A stretch of 64,000 nucleotides of DNA, taken from contig CAZEFT010000001.1 of assembly GCA_964511495.1 (NCBI GenBank), forward strand, positions 62,001-126,000, in the 5' to 3' direction. Each line of letters begins with the position of its first letter. Positions within the stretch are counted from its first letter, which is position 1. The notes under the pieces were generated by a model. It worked only from the letters and a program-made list of their open reading frames with translations. It was not told the origin of the DNA and made no database searches. Shown here piece after piece: positions 17,182-26,327 of this stretch. Origin of the DNA: Litorimonas sp964511495. GTDB lineage: Bacteria > Pseudomonadota > Alphaproteobacteria > Caulobacterales > Maricaulaceae. The position numbers and the translations under genes were made by a program.

Positions 17182-18999
17182 ATGGGATGGATCAAGAAGA
17201 GCCTTTTGGGCTTAGGTGGCGCGGTTGTTTTGGCAGGTCTAGGCGGCTATGTCTGGTTTTGGGGCAAGCCTGTTGGGGTCAATAATTATATCAATAAAGC
17301 GACGCTGAAGATTGTCGCGGATAGCCCTGAAATCCTGACCTATATGGGAATGATTGATAATACACCGCTTGATTTCCACAGCGGGAAATTGGCAAGCTAT
17401 ACGCAGGCGCAGATGAAGGAGTCGCTTGAAAAAACGATTAAAGCACGAAAAAATCTAGATAAATACGGCCCTGAAGGATTGGACGGCCAAGAGCTTTTAT
17501 CTTGGAAAATTACGGCTTGGTTTTTGGATGATCTCATCCGGCAAGGTGAATTGGAATATTCCGATTACCCCGTCAATCAAATCTCTGGGCCAACCGTCGA
17601 CCTCCCGCAATTTTTGACGGATACCCATTCTATCAAAAACAAGAAAAGCGTTGAGCGCTTTCTCTCTCGTGTTGAAGAATTCGGCCGCGTTCTGGACGAA
17701 GTGAAAACACAAGTCGAAGATCACCGCGATAACGGCGTTGTCGCTCCTGACTTCATCATAGAAAAATCTCTTATAGGTATGCGGCGCTTTATTGAAGGCG
17801 GCGCAGAAGCAAATCCACTCGTCAACACTTTGCCGCGCCGTTTGGAAGCTGTGGAGGGTTTAAGCCAAGCCAAGAAAGAGGGTTACGTCGCGCGGACAAA
17901 AGCCCTCGTCGAAACAGAGGTCATTCCGGGTTATAAAGCTTTGATTGCATTGCACGAAGACTTGTTAAAAATCGCCACACATGATGCGGGAATTTGGCGT
18001 TTGCCCAATGGAGACAAAATTTATGCGGCAGCCTTGAAATCCAACACCACCACGGATTTCACACCCGATCAAATCCATCAGACAGGTTTGTCCGAAGTCG
18101 CGCGTATCGAAGGAGAGATGGAAGCCATTCTTTTCTCCCAAGGTCTCACAGAAGGGACAATCACGGAACGTATTCAAGGCCTGATGTCTGACCCGCAATA
18201 TATTTTTGCGAATACAAATGAAGGGCGTGAAAAGCTTCTCGCCTATTTGGTAGAATTAAATGAAGATGTTCTGTCCAAAGCCGGGGATTATTTTGTTACC
18301 CTCCCGCCACAACCGCTTGAGATCGTGCGTGTCCCGGAATATTCGCAGGACAGCGCACCGGGCGGATATTATAGCGGACCGGCATTAGATGGCTCTCGCC
18401 CCGGACGCTTTTATATCAATCTGAAAGATACAGCTGATAATCCGAAATGGACTCTACCGACTTTGCTCTATCACGAAGCAGCTCCCGGACATCACTTTCA
18501 AATCTCTCGCGGAATGATGGTCGAAGATGTGCCAATTCTGCGCAAAATGGGGCCGTTTAACGCCTTTGCCGAAGGATGGGCGCTCTATGCCGAGCGCATT
18601 GCCGCCGAGGATATGGGGCTTTACGACGAAGACCCTTTAGGAGATTTAGGACGGCTTCAGGCAGAAATGTTTCGGGCCGTTCGCTTGGTCGTCGATACGG
18701 GACTACACGACAAGAAATGGTCACGTGAGAAGGCCATTGCTTATATGATGGACAAAACAGGGAATACCGAAGCCGAAGTCACGCGCGAAATTGAACGCTA
18801 TGTCGTTTGGCCCGGTCAGGCGACAGCTTATAAAACGGGTCAATTGGCTATTTTGGATATGCGGGCGCGGGCCGAAGAGGCTTTGGGTGAGGCGTTTAAT
18901 TTACGCCAATTCAATGAATTGCTGCTGAAGAACGGAGCCATGCCATTGCGTATTTTGGATGATGTTGTCGATCAATGGATTGCTGAACAAAAACTCTGA
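17182..18999 (+). CDS. DUF885-family putative zinc peptidase, membrane-anchored
   Basis: 605 residues. A single N-terminal hydrophobic helix (about 8-26) anchors the protein facing the periplasm. The family's zinc motif is clear: LYHEAAPGHHFQ near residues 430-441, and FAEGWALYAE about 35 residues later supplies the third ligand region. AAGGGG lies 6-7 bases before the ATG. With the S9 and M20 enzymes just upstream this makes three exported peptidases around dapF, suggesting peptide scavenging; that link is inference from position. Confidence 0.9.
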   Translation: MGWIKKSLLGLGGAVVLAGLGGYVWFWGKPVGVNNYINKATLKIVADSPEILTYMGMIDNTPLDFHSGKLASYTQAQMKESLEKTIKARKNLDKYGPEGLDGQELLSWKITAWFLDDLIRQGELEYSDYPVNQISGPTVDLPQFLTDTHSIKNKKSVERFLSRVEEFGRVLDEVKTQVEDHRDNGVVAPDFIIEKSLIGMRRFIEGGAEANPLVNTLPRRLEAVEGLSQAKKEGYVARTKALVETEVIPGYKALIALHEDLLKIATHDAGIWRLPNGDKIYAAALKSNTTTDFTPDQIHQTGLSEVARIEGEMEAILFSQGLTEGTITERIQGLMSDPQYIFANTNEGREKLLAYLVELNEDVLSKAGDYFVTLPPQPLEIVRVPEYSQDSAPGGYYSGPALDGSRPGRFYINLKDTADNPKWTLPTLLYHEAAPGHHFQISRGMMVEDVPILRKMGPFNAFAEGWALYAERIAAEDMGLYDEDPLGDLGRLQAEMFRAVRLVVDTGLHDKKWSREKAIAYMMDKTGNTEAEVTREIERYVVWPGQATAYKTGQLAILDMRARAEEALGEAFNLRQFNELLLKNGAMPLRILDDVVDQWIAEQKL

Positions 19000-19087
19000 A
19001 TGTTACCTTCATTTATTTAGATTCTACAAAAGGTTGAATATTTAAATCACCCTTCCAAAAATGGCCGAATAACTCTACGGCAGATTT

Positions 19088-19297
19088 ATGTCTGATTTGT
19101 TCCGTAAAGAGGCTTTAGAAAATCGGTCTCGCGCATTATATGGTGAAGTGGTGCTGAAAGGGCCGCTTGGCTCTTGGGTTTTGACGGTTTTAGTGCTGCT
19201 CGCGGCGGCTATAGCGCTGCTCATTCTCTTCAGGTTAACAATCGAAACGGATGATGGTGCCTTACCTCTTATCCAGTGGCTATTGGCAAAATTATGA
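19088..19297 (+). CDS. Truncated HlyD-type adaptor: N-terminal cytoplasmic tail and single membrane helix only
   Basis: 69 residues. LFRKEALENRSRALYGEVV then GPLGSWVLTVLVLLAAAIALL match the N-terminal tail and single transmembrane segment of CvaA/RaxA-type membrane-fusion proteins that pair with peptide ABC exporters. The barrel-sandwich and coiled-coil periplasmic part, normally over 300 residues, is absent: after the helix only about 22 residues remain. The TGA overlaps the exporter ATG (19294-19297, ATGA), so the short form is cleanly built into the operon and not an obvious sequencing break. Whether it is a functional mini-adaptor or the remnant of an internal deletion cannot be told here. 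Confidence 0.72.
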   Translation: MSDLFRKEALENRSRALYGEVVLKGPLGSWVLTVLVLLAAAIALLILFRLTIETDDGALPLIQWLLAKL

Positions 19298-21357
19298 GCC
19301 TGTTTTCACGTAAATCATTGCCCGTCATCCTGCAGACGGAAATGACAGAATGTGGTCTGGCCTGTATGGCGATGATCGGACGCTATTACGGGCATAATAT
19401 TGATTTGAATGTTTTACGCCGCCGCCACCTGATTTCCATGAGCGGTAGCTCTCTCGGCAGTTTGATGAAAATTGCAGGGACGTTAGATCTGGCCCCACGT
19501 CCTTTACGCGTAGAATTGGATCAACTTCATAAGGTGCAAATGCCCGCCATTTTGCATTGGGATCTCAATCATTATGTCGTGCTGAAATCCGTCAAAGGCG
19601 ACAAAGTCACAATCATTGATCCGGGCATTGGGCTGCGGCAGTTAAGTCTTTCCAAAGTCTCGAAACACTTCACAGGTGTGGCTTTAGAGCTGAGTCCGAC
19701 AGCAGAGTTTGACGCACAAGATGACCGCTTGCGCCCTCACCTTTCTCTCTTGTGGTCACGCCTTGTCGGCCTCAAACGCGCAATCTTTCAGACGCTGAGC
19801 CTCTCTATTGTTTTACAGCTCATTGTCCTGACGACACCTTTTTACCTACAGCTCGTTGTCGATGGAGCCTTGGGCAATAAAGATTACGGTTTGCTTATGG
19901 GCTTAGCGCTCGGTTTTGCCGGGCTTGCGGTTTTACGCGCCATAAGTGAGGCCGTGCGAGGCTGGGCCATTCTGATTTATGGTAATCAAATGAGCTTGCA
20001 GATGGTCGGGAATGTCTTCCGACATCTTATCCGTCTGCCCACACGCTATTTCGAAAAACGCCATGTTGGTGATATTATCAGTCGGATTAACAGCACGAAA
20101 CCCATTCAGGAGGCTCTGACCCAATCTGTTGTGTCCGTCCTAATTGACGGGGTTATGGCGGCTTTGATGCTTATCGTTATGTTTATCTATGCGCCAATTT
20201 TAGGCGCGATTGTTTTGGGCAGCGCAGTCTTACTGATTGGCGCCACATGGCTCATTTATCCGCATTTGCGCCGCACCCAAGAAGAAGCCATTTTCGCCAA
20301 AGCGGTTGAGAACACCCACGTCATTGAATCTATTCGGGCCAATACCACGGTCAAACTTTTCGGGCGTGAGGATGAACGTGAAGCTGCATGGCGCAATCTT
20401 TATACGGATTTCATCAATGCCAATGTGGATTATGGCCGTTATCAAATCGTCCAGAAATTCACCGAAACTCTTATCAGTGGCCTGCAAATTGTTCTGGTTG
20501 TGTGGGCAGCGGCGCATTTAATGATGGCAGAGGGCAGCCTCTTTACCTTGGGTATGTTGGTGGCCTTTTTGGCCTATCGCCAATATTTCACAGACAGTCT
20601 CTCACAACTTTTACAAAAGGGGATAGAGTTTCGCTTGCTCTCACTTCATTTGGACAGGCTCGCAGATATTATCTTCGAACAAAGCGAACCTCGCGAAACG
20701 GTAGACGAAGCCATTCCTGATGTTCAAGGAGATATTCGAATTGAGAATGTGAGCTTCCGTTATGCTGACTCAGACCCTTGGGTGCTTGAAAATGTGTCAT
20801 TACACATTCCAGCCGGATCGATGGTAACGCTCACGGGTGAAAGCGGGGGCGGTAAAACAACGTTGATGAAGCTCATGCTTGGCCTCTATGCACCCAATAG
20901 CGGCACAGTTGAAGTTGACGGACAGCCACTTGAAAAGATTGGGTTGTCCAATTGGCGGTCTCAAATTGGTGTCGTCATGCAAGATGACCGCCTTCTCTCA
21001 GGAACAATCGCGGATAATATCAGCTTCTTCGATCCAGAAATTGACATGAAACGCGTGCAACAAGCGGCTGCCTCCGCACAAATTCATGATACGATTGCCA
21101 AGCTCCCCATGAATTACCTCTCCGTGGTCGGAGATATGGGGTCAATCTTGTCAGGAGGGCAGAAGCAAAGGCTGCTTTTAGCCCGTGCGCTTTATCAAAA
21201 CCCCAAGGCCTTATTTCTGGATGAAGGCACAGCCAATCTGGATGTGGAAACGGAACAAACAATCGTGGATGTGATACGAAAATTAACAATTACCCGCGTT
21301 ATTGTGGCCCATCGCCCCGCTTTTATTAACGCTTCGGATAAAGTTATTTCTATCTAA
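19294..21357 (+). CDS. C39-peptidase ABC exporter for double-glycine peptides (PCAT)
   Basis: 687 residues from ATG 19294, which overlaps the stub's stop; an in-frame GTG at 19276 would add six residues. The order is: C39 peptidase (residues 1-130; catalytic C20 in TECGLACM, H93 in WDLNHYVV, D109 in IIDPG), six-helix membrane domain (about 155-440), and an ATPase (Walker A GESGGGKT 515-522, signature LSGGQKQR from 619, Walker B LFLDE near 641). Such proteins cut the leader after Gly-Gly and export the core in one step. All catalytic residues are intact. A matching Gly-Gly peptide gene lies 211 bases downstream. Confidence 0.95.
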   Translation: MSLFSRKSLPVILQTEMTECGLACMAMIGRYYGHNIDLNVLRRRHLISMSGSSLGSLMKIAGTLDLAPRPLRVELDQLHKVQMPAILHWDLNHYVVLKSVKGDKVTIIDPGIGLRQLSLSKVSKHFTGVALELSPTAEFDAQDDRLRPHLSLLWSRLVGLKRAIFQTLSLSIVLQLIVLTTPFYLQLVVDGALGNKDYGLLMGLALGFAGLAVLRAISEAVRGWAILIYGNQMSLQMVGNVFRHLIRLPTRYFEKRHVGDIISRINSTKPIQEALTQSVVSVLIDGVMAALMLIVMFIYAPILGAIVLGSAVLLIGATWLIYPHLRRTQEEAIFAKAVENTHVIESIRANTTVKLFGREDEREAAWRNLYTDFINANVDYGRYQIVQKFTETLISGLQIVLVVWAAAHLMMAEGSLFTLGMLVAFLAYRQYFTDSLSQLLQKGIEFRLLSLHLDRLADIIFEQSEPRETVDEAIPDVQGDIRIENVSFRYADSDPWVLENVSLHIPAGSMVTLTGESGGGKTTLMKLMLGLYAPNSGTVEVDGQPLEKIGLSNWRSQIGVVMQDDRLLSGTIADNISFFDPEIDMKRVQQAAASAQIHDTIAKLPMNYLSVVGDMGSILSGGQKQRLLLARALYQNPKALFLDEGTANLDVETEQTIVDVIRKLTITRVIVAHRPAFINASDKVISI

Positions 21358-21567
21358 GCGCGAATTAATTAATTCAACAAAAAGAAAACATAGTTAATAA
21401 TTATAGTTAACAAACTACCTCTGGGTGAATCATTCAACCAAAGACAGATATTAACCATAGATTTTCGTGAAATGAGTTATTTATGACTTGATAAGAAACA
21501 TGGTTTCTGATGTCTTAATGGTGAGTATCAATAGGGGTGCTCGTAACACAAAGAGAAAGATAGTATT
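21358..21567 (+). promoter_or_regulatory. AT-rich control region of the double-glycine peptide gene with several dyads
   Basis: This 210-base gap carries no gene but holds three dyads: GTTAA/TTAAC (21393-21411), TGAAT-C-ATTCA (21426-21436) and AGAAAC-ATG-GTTTCT (21494-21508, perfect). I could not fix a -35/-10 pair with confidence. The gap suggests the peptide gene has its own promoter in addition to any read-through from the exporter. Operator function is inference. Confidence 0.4.
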
Positions 21568-21639
21568 ATGCGTGAGCTAACTCTCGAAGAAATCGAAGCT
21601 GTAACAGGCGGTCAACCCATCATCGTAGGTGACTTTTAG
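21568..21639 (+). CDS. Double-glycine peptide precursor, 23 residues
   Basis: ATG 21568 to TAG 21637-21639. The leader MRELTLEEIEAVTGG is a textbook proteobacterial double-glycine leader: Leu at -12, Leu at -10, Ile at -7 and Val at -4 relative to the cut, ending in Gly-Gly. The core is QPIIVGDF, only eight residues, without Cys, so not a class II bacteriocin of usual size. Purine-rich GAGAAAG lies about 10 bases before the ATG. A strong terminator follows 35 bases after the stop, and a C39 exporter lies immediately upstream. A secreted signal peptide is more likely than a toxin given the core length; that is inference. Confidence 0.82.
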   Translation: MRELTLEEIEAVTGGQPIIVGDF

Positions 21640-21674
21640 TCGATTTAAAAATTCGTAAAAATTTGTAAGACCAT

Positions 21675-21701
21675 GACCCGCCGTCAGGCGGGTCTTTTTT
21701 T
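21675..21701 (+). terminator. Rho-independent terminator of the peptide gene
   Basis: Stem GACCCGCC / GGCGGGTC with loop GTCA and seven T. It closes the short peptide transcript before the kinase gene, so the kinase must have its own promoter in 21702-21810 or rely on read-through. Confidence 0.93.
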
Positions 21702-21810
21702 GCGGTCATGGATAAATAGACCGTTATTTTTGACGCTACCAGCCCCATTTTTGGCCACTCAATGTTAATCTTTTCGGACTACAGTTAGCCCCAATCTTTT
21801 TGAGGGCAAA

Positions 21811-24777
21811 ATGGCATTACGCCACACATTTTATCACCGTTTTTTCTTAACGGTTATTTTCTGCGCCTTTGCCGCAACCTTTGGTTATGCCCAAACTCAA
21901 AGTAACGACGTCACCCAAACGACCAGCGAAGAATTACAGGTCATTCCTACAGCGCAAAATATTGCACGCTTAATCGAAGAAAAGGGCTTGGTTAAATCAG
22001 GCATCGCTTCAGAAACACTTCCTCCTAAAACTGTTTCAGAAGCGATTTCTCAAATCGTTTTTGTTTTGCCGTTAGGCGATAAAGATAAATTCGATAACGC
22101 TCTCAACACTTTGAACGAATTGGCCCTGAAAGGAGAAAATCCTTACGACCGCGGCATTGTCGCCCTGTTTACGCGTTATTCCGAACTTTTTAATTTTAAC
22201 AATGTTACAGAAAATTATGAAGATATTACCCGTTATCTGCAGGAGATTCCTAAATCTGAACATTGGCTTGTAAGGTTTCATGCCAAACGATTGTTATCAG
22301 TTACCCATACCCATAAGCAAAATAATGCTCTTGCCCTTCAAGTGGCCGAAGATGCTTTAGCACTGATCCCTAATGAGATATCCGAAGAGGCCACACACAC
22401 ACGCATCAGCGCGACATCGCTGATTGCATATCTACAAAATTTACAATTCAATAAAGAGTTGGCCCTTGAGAATACGCAAAAACTCATCGATCTAAAACTC
22501 GAAGCGGGCAAAGAAATTGACGGCATCGAGCTACTTAACAATTTGATGTATTCGCATAATGCATGGCGCGACAATGAGGTTCGTCTTGACTTGGTTCAAA
22601 CCCTCATTCGTATGGAAGAAAAATACGGTGCGACCACACCAGGCTTATCCTATCTCCACGCTTCCGGCGTATTTATTGATGTTGAACGCTATGAAGATGC
22701 CAAGACAAGTGCATTGGCCGCAATTTCGCGCGTACGCCATGAAACATTACGCATGGCAGCCAAGCTGAACCTCGCCACAGCTCATGCGGGTCTGGGGCAA
22801 ACCATTCAAGCAAGAGACCTTCTGAATACACTACCTGGCGCCGCCAAAGAAAGCGCGAAAGGTCAATACACATTGGCCTTAATCGCTTTGAGAGAAGGCC
22901 GTGCAGATGAAGCCTTGACCTTGATGAATACGCGTTATGACAATCGTGTCAGACGCTTTTTGGAAGATAAGAGCAATAATACAACGGAAATGTTGGCTAG
23001 CTTGGAAAATTCCAGTGTCCGTCAAGCAGAACGCGAAGCGGCGTTGCAACGTGAAGCTAGCCTCACGAAATCACGACTTGAGCAGCAGAAAAATATCAAT
23101 CGCCTTTTGATTGGTTTATTTTGCTTAGCGTTCCTGACCGGGACAGGTGCGGTTATTTTCGCCCGTAATCGCCATCGCCTGTCAAAGCTTTTGGAAATCA
23201 AAACAGCAGAAGCCGAAAGCGCAGATCGCATGAAGACCGAATTTCTCGGCATGGTCAGTCATGAACTTCGTACCCCTCTTAATGGTATTATCGGTTTGGC
23301 AGACATTATTTCAGCCCAAAGTGAAGACGAGAAGACCCGTCAACGCGCAGGCATTATCTTGAACTCGGGCAATCTCCTTTTCAATTTGATTGAGAGCATT
23401 ATCGACATGTCCCGTCTTGACGGTGGCAAAATGGAATTAGTGGCCCAAGAATGCTCTATCGCAGAAATCGCCGGAAAATTAGCGAAAAAGCGCCAAAAAC
23501 AGTCCGCAGAAAAAGGCCTCATCTTTACCTACCACATACCGGCGGCAGCCTCTCAGCCTATCGAAATTGATCCGGTGCGTATCGAACAATGTATCGATAC
23601 ACTTCTGTCCAATGCCATTCGATTTACTGAAACTGGCCGTGTCCATTTGCACCTTGAGACAAAGGCCGATGAGGCTTCTGGTCATTTAAACTTCTCTGTC
23701 ATCGTTGCCGATACGGGTCAGGGCATGAATGAGGATGTGCAAAGAAAACTCTTCAAACCTTTCTTGCAAGCTGACACCTCCATGACCCGTAAACATGGCG
23801 GGTCCGGCCTTCGCTTGGCCATTGCACGTGCCATGATCCGTATGATGGATGGAGACATCACTGTTCTTAGTCGCGAAGGCAAAGGGTCTGAATTCACCCT
23901 AATCTTCCCCGCAAAACCCGTCTTGAATACCGTCATTCTGAATAAACAAGCGCGTAATAAGCATAACGAAAAAGAACACGGCAAACGCCCTCACATTCCG
24001 GCAAAGGCCGAACGTTTCCTAGCATCGCCTAAACGCGAACGCCGCGAAAACCATAAAGTCGTCCAAACGGCACAACTAGAAGAAAATACTGAAAGTGTCA
24101 CAACGAAGCCTCAACCCGACCTGCCTGATGAAGATGATGTTTTTGCCACTCTCTGCCTCGAGGAGACAAAAGCAGATCCAGATAATCTGCCCTTAGATAT
24201 GGATGACCTCGAAACGGCCCTATTTGAAGCTGAAATTATCGAAAGCTCACTACCTTCTGCCAAGGTTGTATCACAGACCCATCAGAGAAATACGACGCCC
24301 ACAGTCGAAGAGTTGGAGAGTATCAAGGAAAGCTTGCATACGAGCCGTGTTCTGATTGTTGATGATGATGCATCCAATCGCGATGTTGTTGAAATTCTGC
24401 TGAAACCCGTTGGCATTGACTGCTTCTCCGTCACGAGTGGAACGGAAGCTCTGGACGTGATGTCCACTCACTATTTTGATGTCATCATTATGGATATTCG
24501 TATGCCCGAAATGGACGGCGTCGAAGCGATACAGCGTATCAGACAAAGCGGAGCCGCTTGGGCCAATGTGCCAATCATTGCGCTAACTGCTGACATCGCT
24601 GCCGAAAACAATGCAGCCTGTATGGCTGCAGGCGCGAATGTCTTTTTAACTAAACCCGTTCTCGCGAAAGATCTATTGGACGCCATCTGCTTCTTGAAGT
24701 TTCAAGATGAAAGAGTGCTTCAGGAACACAAGCTCGGCTCAATCGCCTCAGACGATTTGAACAGTCTTACCGGCTAG
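21811..24777 (+). CDS. Hybrid sensor histidine kinase with large TPR-like periplasmic sensor
   Basis: 988 residues. Signal peptide (cleaved after GYAQ region), then about 390 residues of helical, TPR-like repeats predicted periplasmic, a coiled coil, one membrane helix (about 432-452), HisKA with H484 (MVSHELRTPLNG), an ATPase domain, a 150-residue acidic linker, and a receiver domain with D895 (MDIRMPEMDG). In the ATPase domain the G2 box reads GGSGLRLAIA where GLGL is usual (Gly to Arg). No response regulator or phosphotransfer protein adjoins it. Its place after the exported-peptide gene makes a peptide-sensing role plausible. Confidence 0.9.
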   Translation: MALRHTFYHRFFLTVIFCAFAATFGYAQTQSNDVTQTTSEELQVIPTAQNIARLIEEKGLVKSGIASETLPPKTVSEAISQIVFVLPLGDKDKFDNALNTLNELALKGENPYDRGIVALFTRYSELFNFNNVTENYEDITRYLQEIPKSEHWLVRFHAKRLLSVTHTHKQNNALALQVAEDALALIPNEISEEATHTRISATSLIAYLQNLQFNKELALENTQKLIDLKLEAGKEIDGIELLNNLMYSHNAWRDNEVRLDLVQTLIRMEEKYGATTPGLSYLHASGVFIDVERYEDAKTSALAAISRVRHETLRMAAKLNLATAHAGLGQTIQARDLLNTLPGAAKESAKGQYTLALIALREGRADEALTLMNTRYDNRVRRFLEDKSNNTTEMLASLENSSVRQAEREAALQREASLTKSRLEQQKNINRLLIGLFCLAFLTGTGAVIFARNRHRLSKLLEIKTAEAESADRMKTEFLGMVSHELRTPLNGIIGLADIISAQSEDEKTRQRAGIILNSGNLLFNLIESIIDMSRLDGGKMELVAQECSIAEIAGKLAKKRQKQSAEKGLIFTYHIPAAASQPIEIDPVRIEQCIDTLLSNAIRFTETGRVHLHLETKADEASGHLNFSVIVADTGQGMNEDVQRKLFKPFLQADTSMTRKHGGSGLRLAIARAMIRMMDGDITVLSREGKGSEFTLIFPAKPVLNTVILNKQARNKHNEKEHGKRPHIPAKAERFLASPKRERRENHKVVQTAQLEENTESVTTKPQPDLPDEDDVFATLCLEETKADPDNLPLDMDDLETALFEAEIIESSLPSAKVVSQTHQRNTTPTVEELESIKESLHTSRVLIVDDDASNRDVVEILLKPVGIDCFSVTSGTEALDVMSTHYFDVIIMDIRMPEMDGVEAIQRIRQSGAAWANVPIIALTADIAAENNAACMAAGANVFLTKPVLAKDLLDAICFLKFQDERVLQEHKLGSIASDDLNSLTG

Positions 24778-24787
24778 AACGCCGACG

Positions 24788-25414
24788 CTACAAAACCAAT
24801 TGCATAATCATAATTGGAACAGCGAAGCTTAGACCCAAGCCGATGGAAATAAAGACACCGTCACGCGCCGTAATTCCTAACCCCAAAAGACCAATAATGA
24901 AAGCCGGTACGACAACGCCGAAGGGGACAACCCCTAACGGCACCATGGTCGAGGCGAGTAATATCGACACGATTGCCACAATGCTCAACATAGGGCCGCG
25001 AACAATCCATTCGGCCCGCGGTTTCACGACATTGTCGACTCTGTCGAGCCAAGGCCCTGCAAATCTATCGGCCTGCTCCAAAGCCTTAGGTGTGATTTTT
25101 ACCTTGGCCAGAAACTCAGGCATCCACGGGTAAGGCCGACGGAATAAAAGCTGTAAGGCAAACAATATCACGACCACGCCAAAGCCGACTGGAACGCCGG
25201 GCAACATGCCTAACGGCGTTAAAAGAAACAGCGAACAGAGCAATAGAATAGGTCCAAAGGCACGATTTCCAAACGCTTCAATGACAGTTTTTAAATCAAC
25301 GGTTTCACCTTGTGCCGTCTCTTGCACTTGACGCAGAATACTTTTTAAAGGGGCATCGGTTTGCGCCGCACCTTCAGGATTTTCACCCTTAACATTGTCA
25401 GAATATTCACTCAC
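24788..25414 (-). CDS. Exopolysaccharide synthesis ExoD-family protein
   Basis: 208 residues. After a soluble N-terminal third, the ExoD core starts with LKTVIEAFGNRAFGPILLL and continues through FLLTPLGMLPGVP, RRPYPWMPEFL and three further hydrophobic segments, giving an inner-membrane protein with about four helices. In rhizobia exoD mutants show altered exopolysaccharide and alkali sensitivity; the biochemical role is unknown. Convergent with the histidine kinase gene, separated by 10 bases. Confidence 0.9.
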   Translation of the reverse strand: MSEYSDNVKGENPEGAAQTDAPLKSILRQVQETAQGETVDLKTVIEAFGNRAFGPILLLCSLFLLTPLGMLPGVPVGFGVVVILFALQLLFRRPYPWMPEFLAKVKITPKALEQADRFAGPWLDRVDNVVKPRAEWIVRGPMLSIVAIVSILLASTMVPLGVVPFGVVVPAFIIGLLGLGITARDGVFISIGLGLSFAVPIMIMQLVL

Positions 25415-25592
25415 AAAGGTTCGCTAACACACTCCTTTCGCTTTGCCCAAAAAATAGACGCAAAATGAAAGAAAATTATGGAAACATCTCCACGGAAGAA
25501 GTTTCCATCGACAAAACATAGCAATCTTGGCATAGGCGGGAACAGAAAAGGGGCTTGCACCTGTCTCATGCTAAAGAGGATCAAAACGCAGA

Positions 25593-26210
25593 ATGTCTCT
25601 TGATGTCTGGTTCGCCTTAGTCGCGCTCTTCTTTGTCGGCGGCCTCACCCCGGGCCCGGCCGTTATGCTCGTCCTGGCCTCCTCTTTTCGATATGGATTT
25701 AAGCCCGCTTTGCTGCCTGCGATGGGGGTAGCCTCTGCCAACGTCATTTGGTTGATATTGGCCGCATCAGGCACAGCCGTCTTATTCGAGCTTTATCCGA
25801 ACGCCCTTTTAGCGCTCAAAATATTAGGCATGCTGGTTTTGCTGTGGATGGGCCTATCGACGATTTTTGGCCCCTTGCCCCGTCTGGACGCGAAGGCAGA
25901 AGATGCTCCGCGACGCTCTCGCCTCTATGGGAAAGGCGTGTTATTGCAAATCACCTCGCCTATGCCCGTTGTTTATTTCGGCATGTTGCTCCCGACATTT
26001 TTCGACGCTGAATTGGCTCTGGCGCCGCAATTTTTCACGATGTTGATCACAATTACGGTCCTCGAAATGTTTGGCCTGTCTGTTTACGCGGCCTGTGCGC
26101 AGGGCATTAAACGTATTTTACGCGGCCCCCGTGCGGCACGCCTTTTTAATGTGCTCATTGGCCTGATTATGATTGGTTCAGGAGCTTGGGCCGTGTTTTC
26201 TACCCTATAA
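25593..26210 (+). CDS. LysE/RhtB-family amino-acid exporter
   Basis: 205 residues with about six membrane helices. The family signature is at the N-terminus: LFFVGGLTPGPAVMLVLASS, with the conserved GGLTPGPA and a long hydrophobic run after it; GMLVLLWMGLSTIFGP follows in the middle. Members export amino acids or similar metabolites across the inner membrane; the substrate cannot be told. It lies alone, 117 bases ahead of ppa. Confidence 0.92.
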   Translation: MSLDVWFALVALFFVGGLTPGPAVMLVLASSFRYGFKPALLPAMGVASANVIWLILAASGTAVLFELYPNALLALKILGMLVLLWMGLSTIFGPLPRLDAKAEDAPRRSRLYGKGVLLQITSPMPVVYFGMLLPTFFDAELALAPQFFTMLITITVLEMFGLSVYAACAQGIKRILRGPRAARLFNVLIGLIMIGSGAWAVFSTL

Positions 26211-26327
26211 TCTGCGAAAAGTCAGACAAATGGGCAGAGCCGTCTTGCAAGATTTGCCCTGCGCGTTATGACGCGCGCCAAGATACGCATTCCAAATCCC
26301 GTCATGTTTTTGAAAAGATGAAATATT

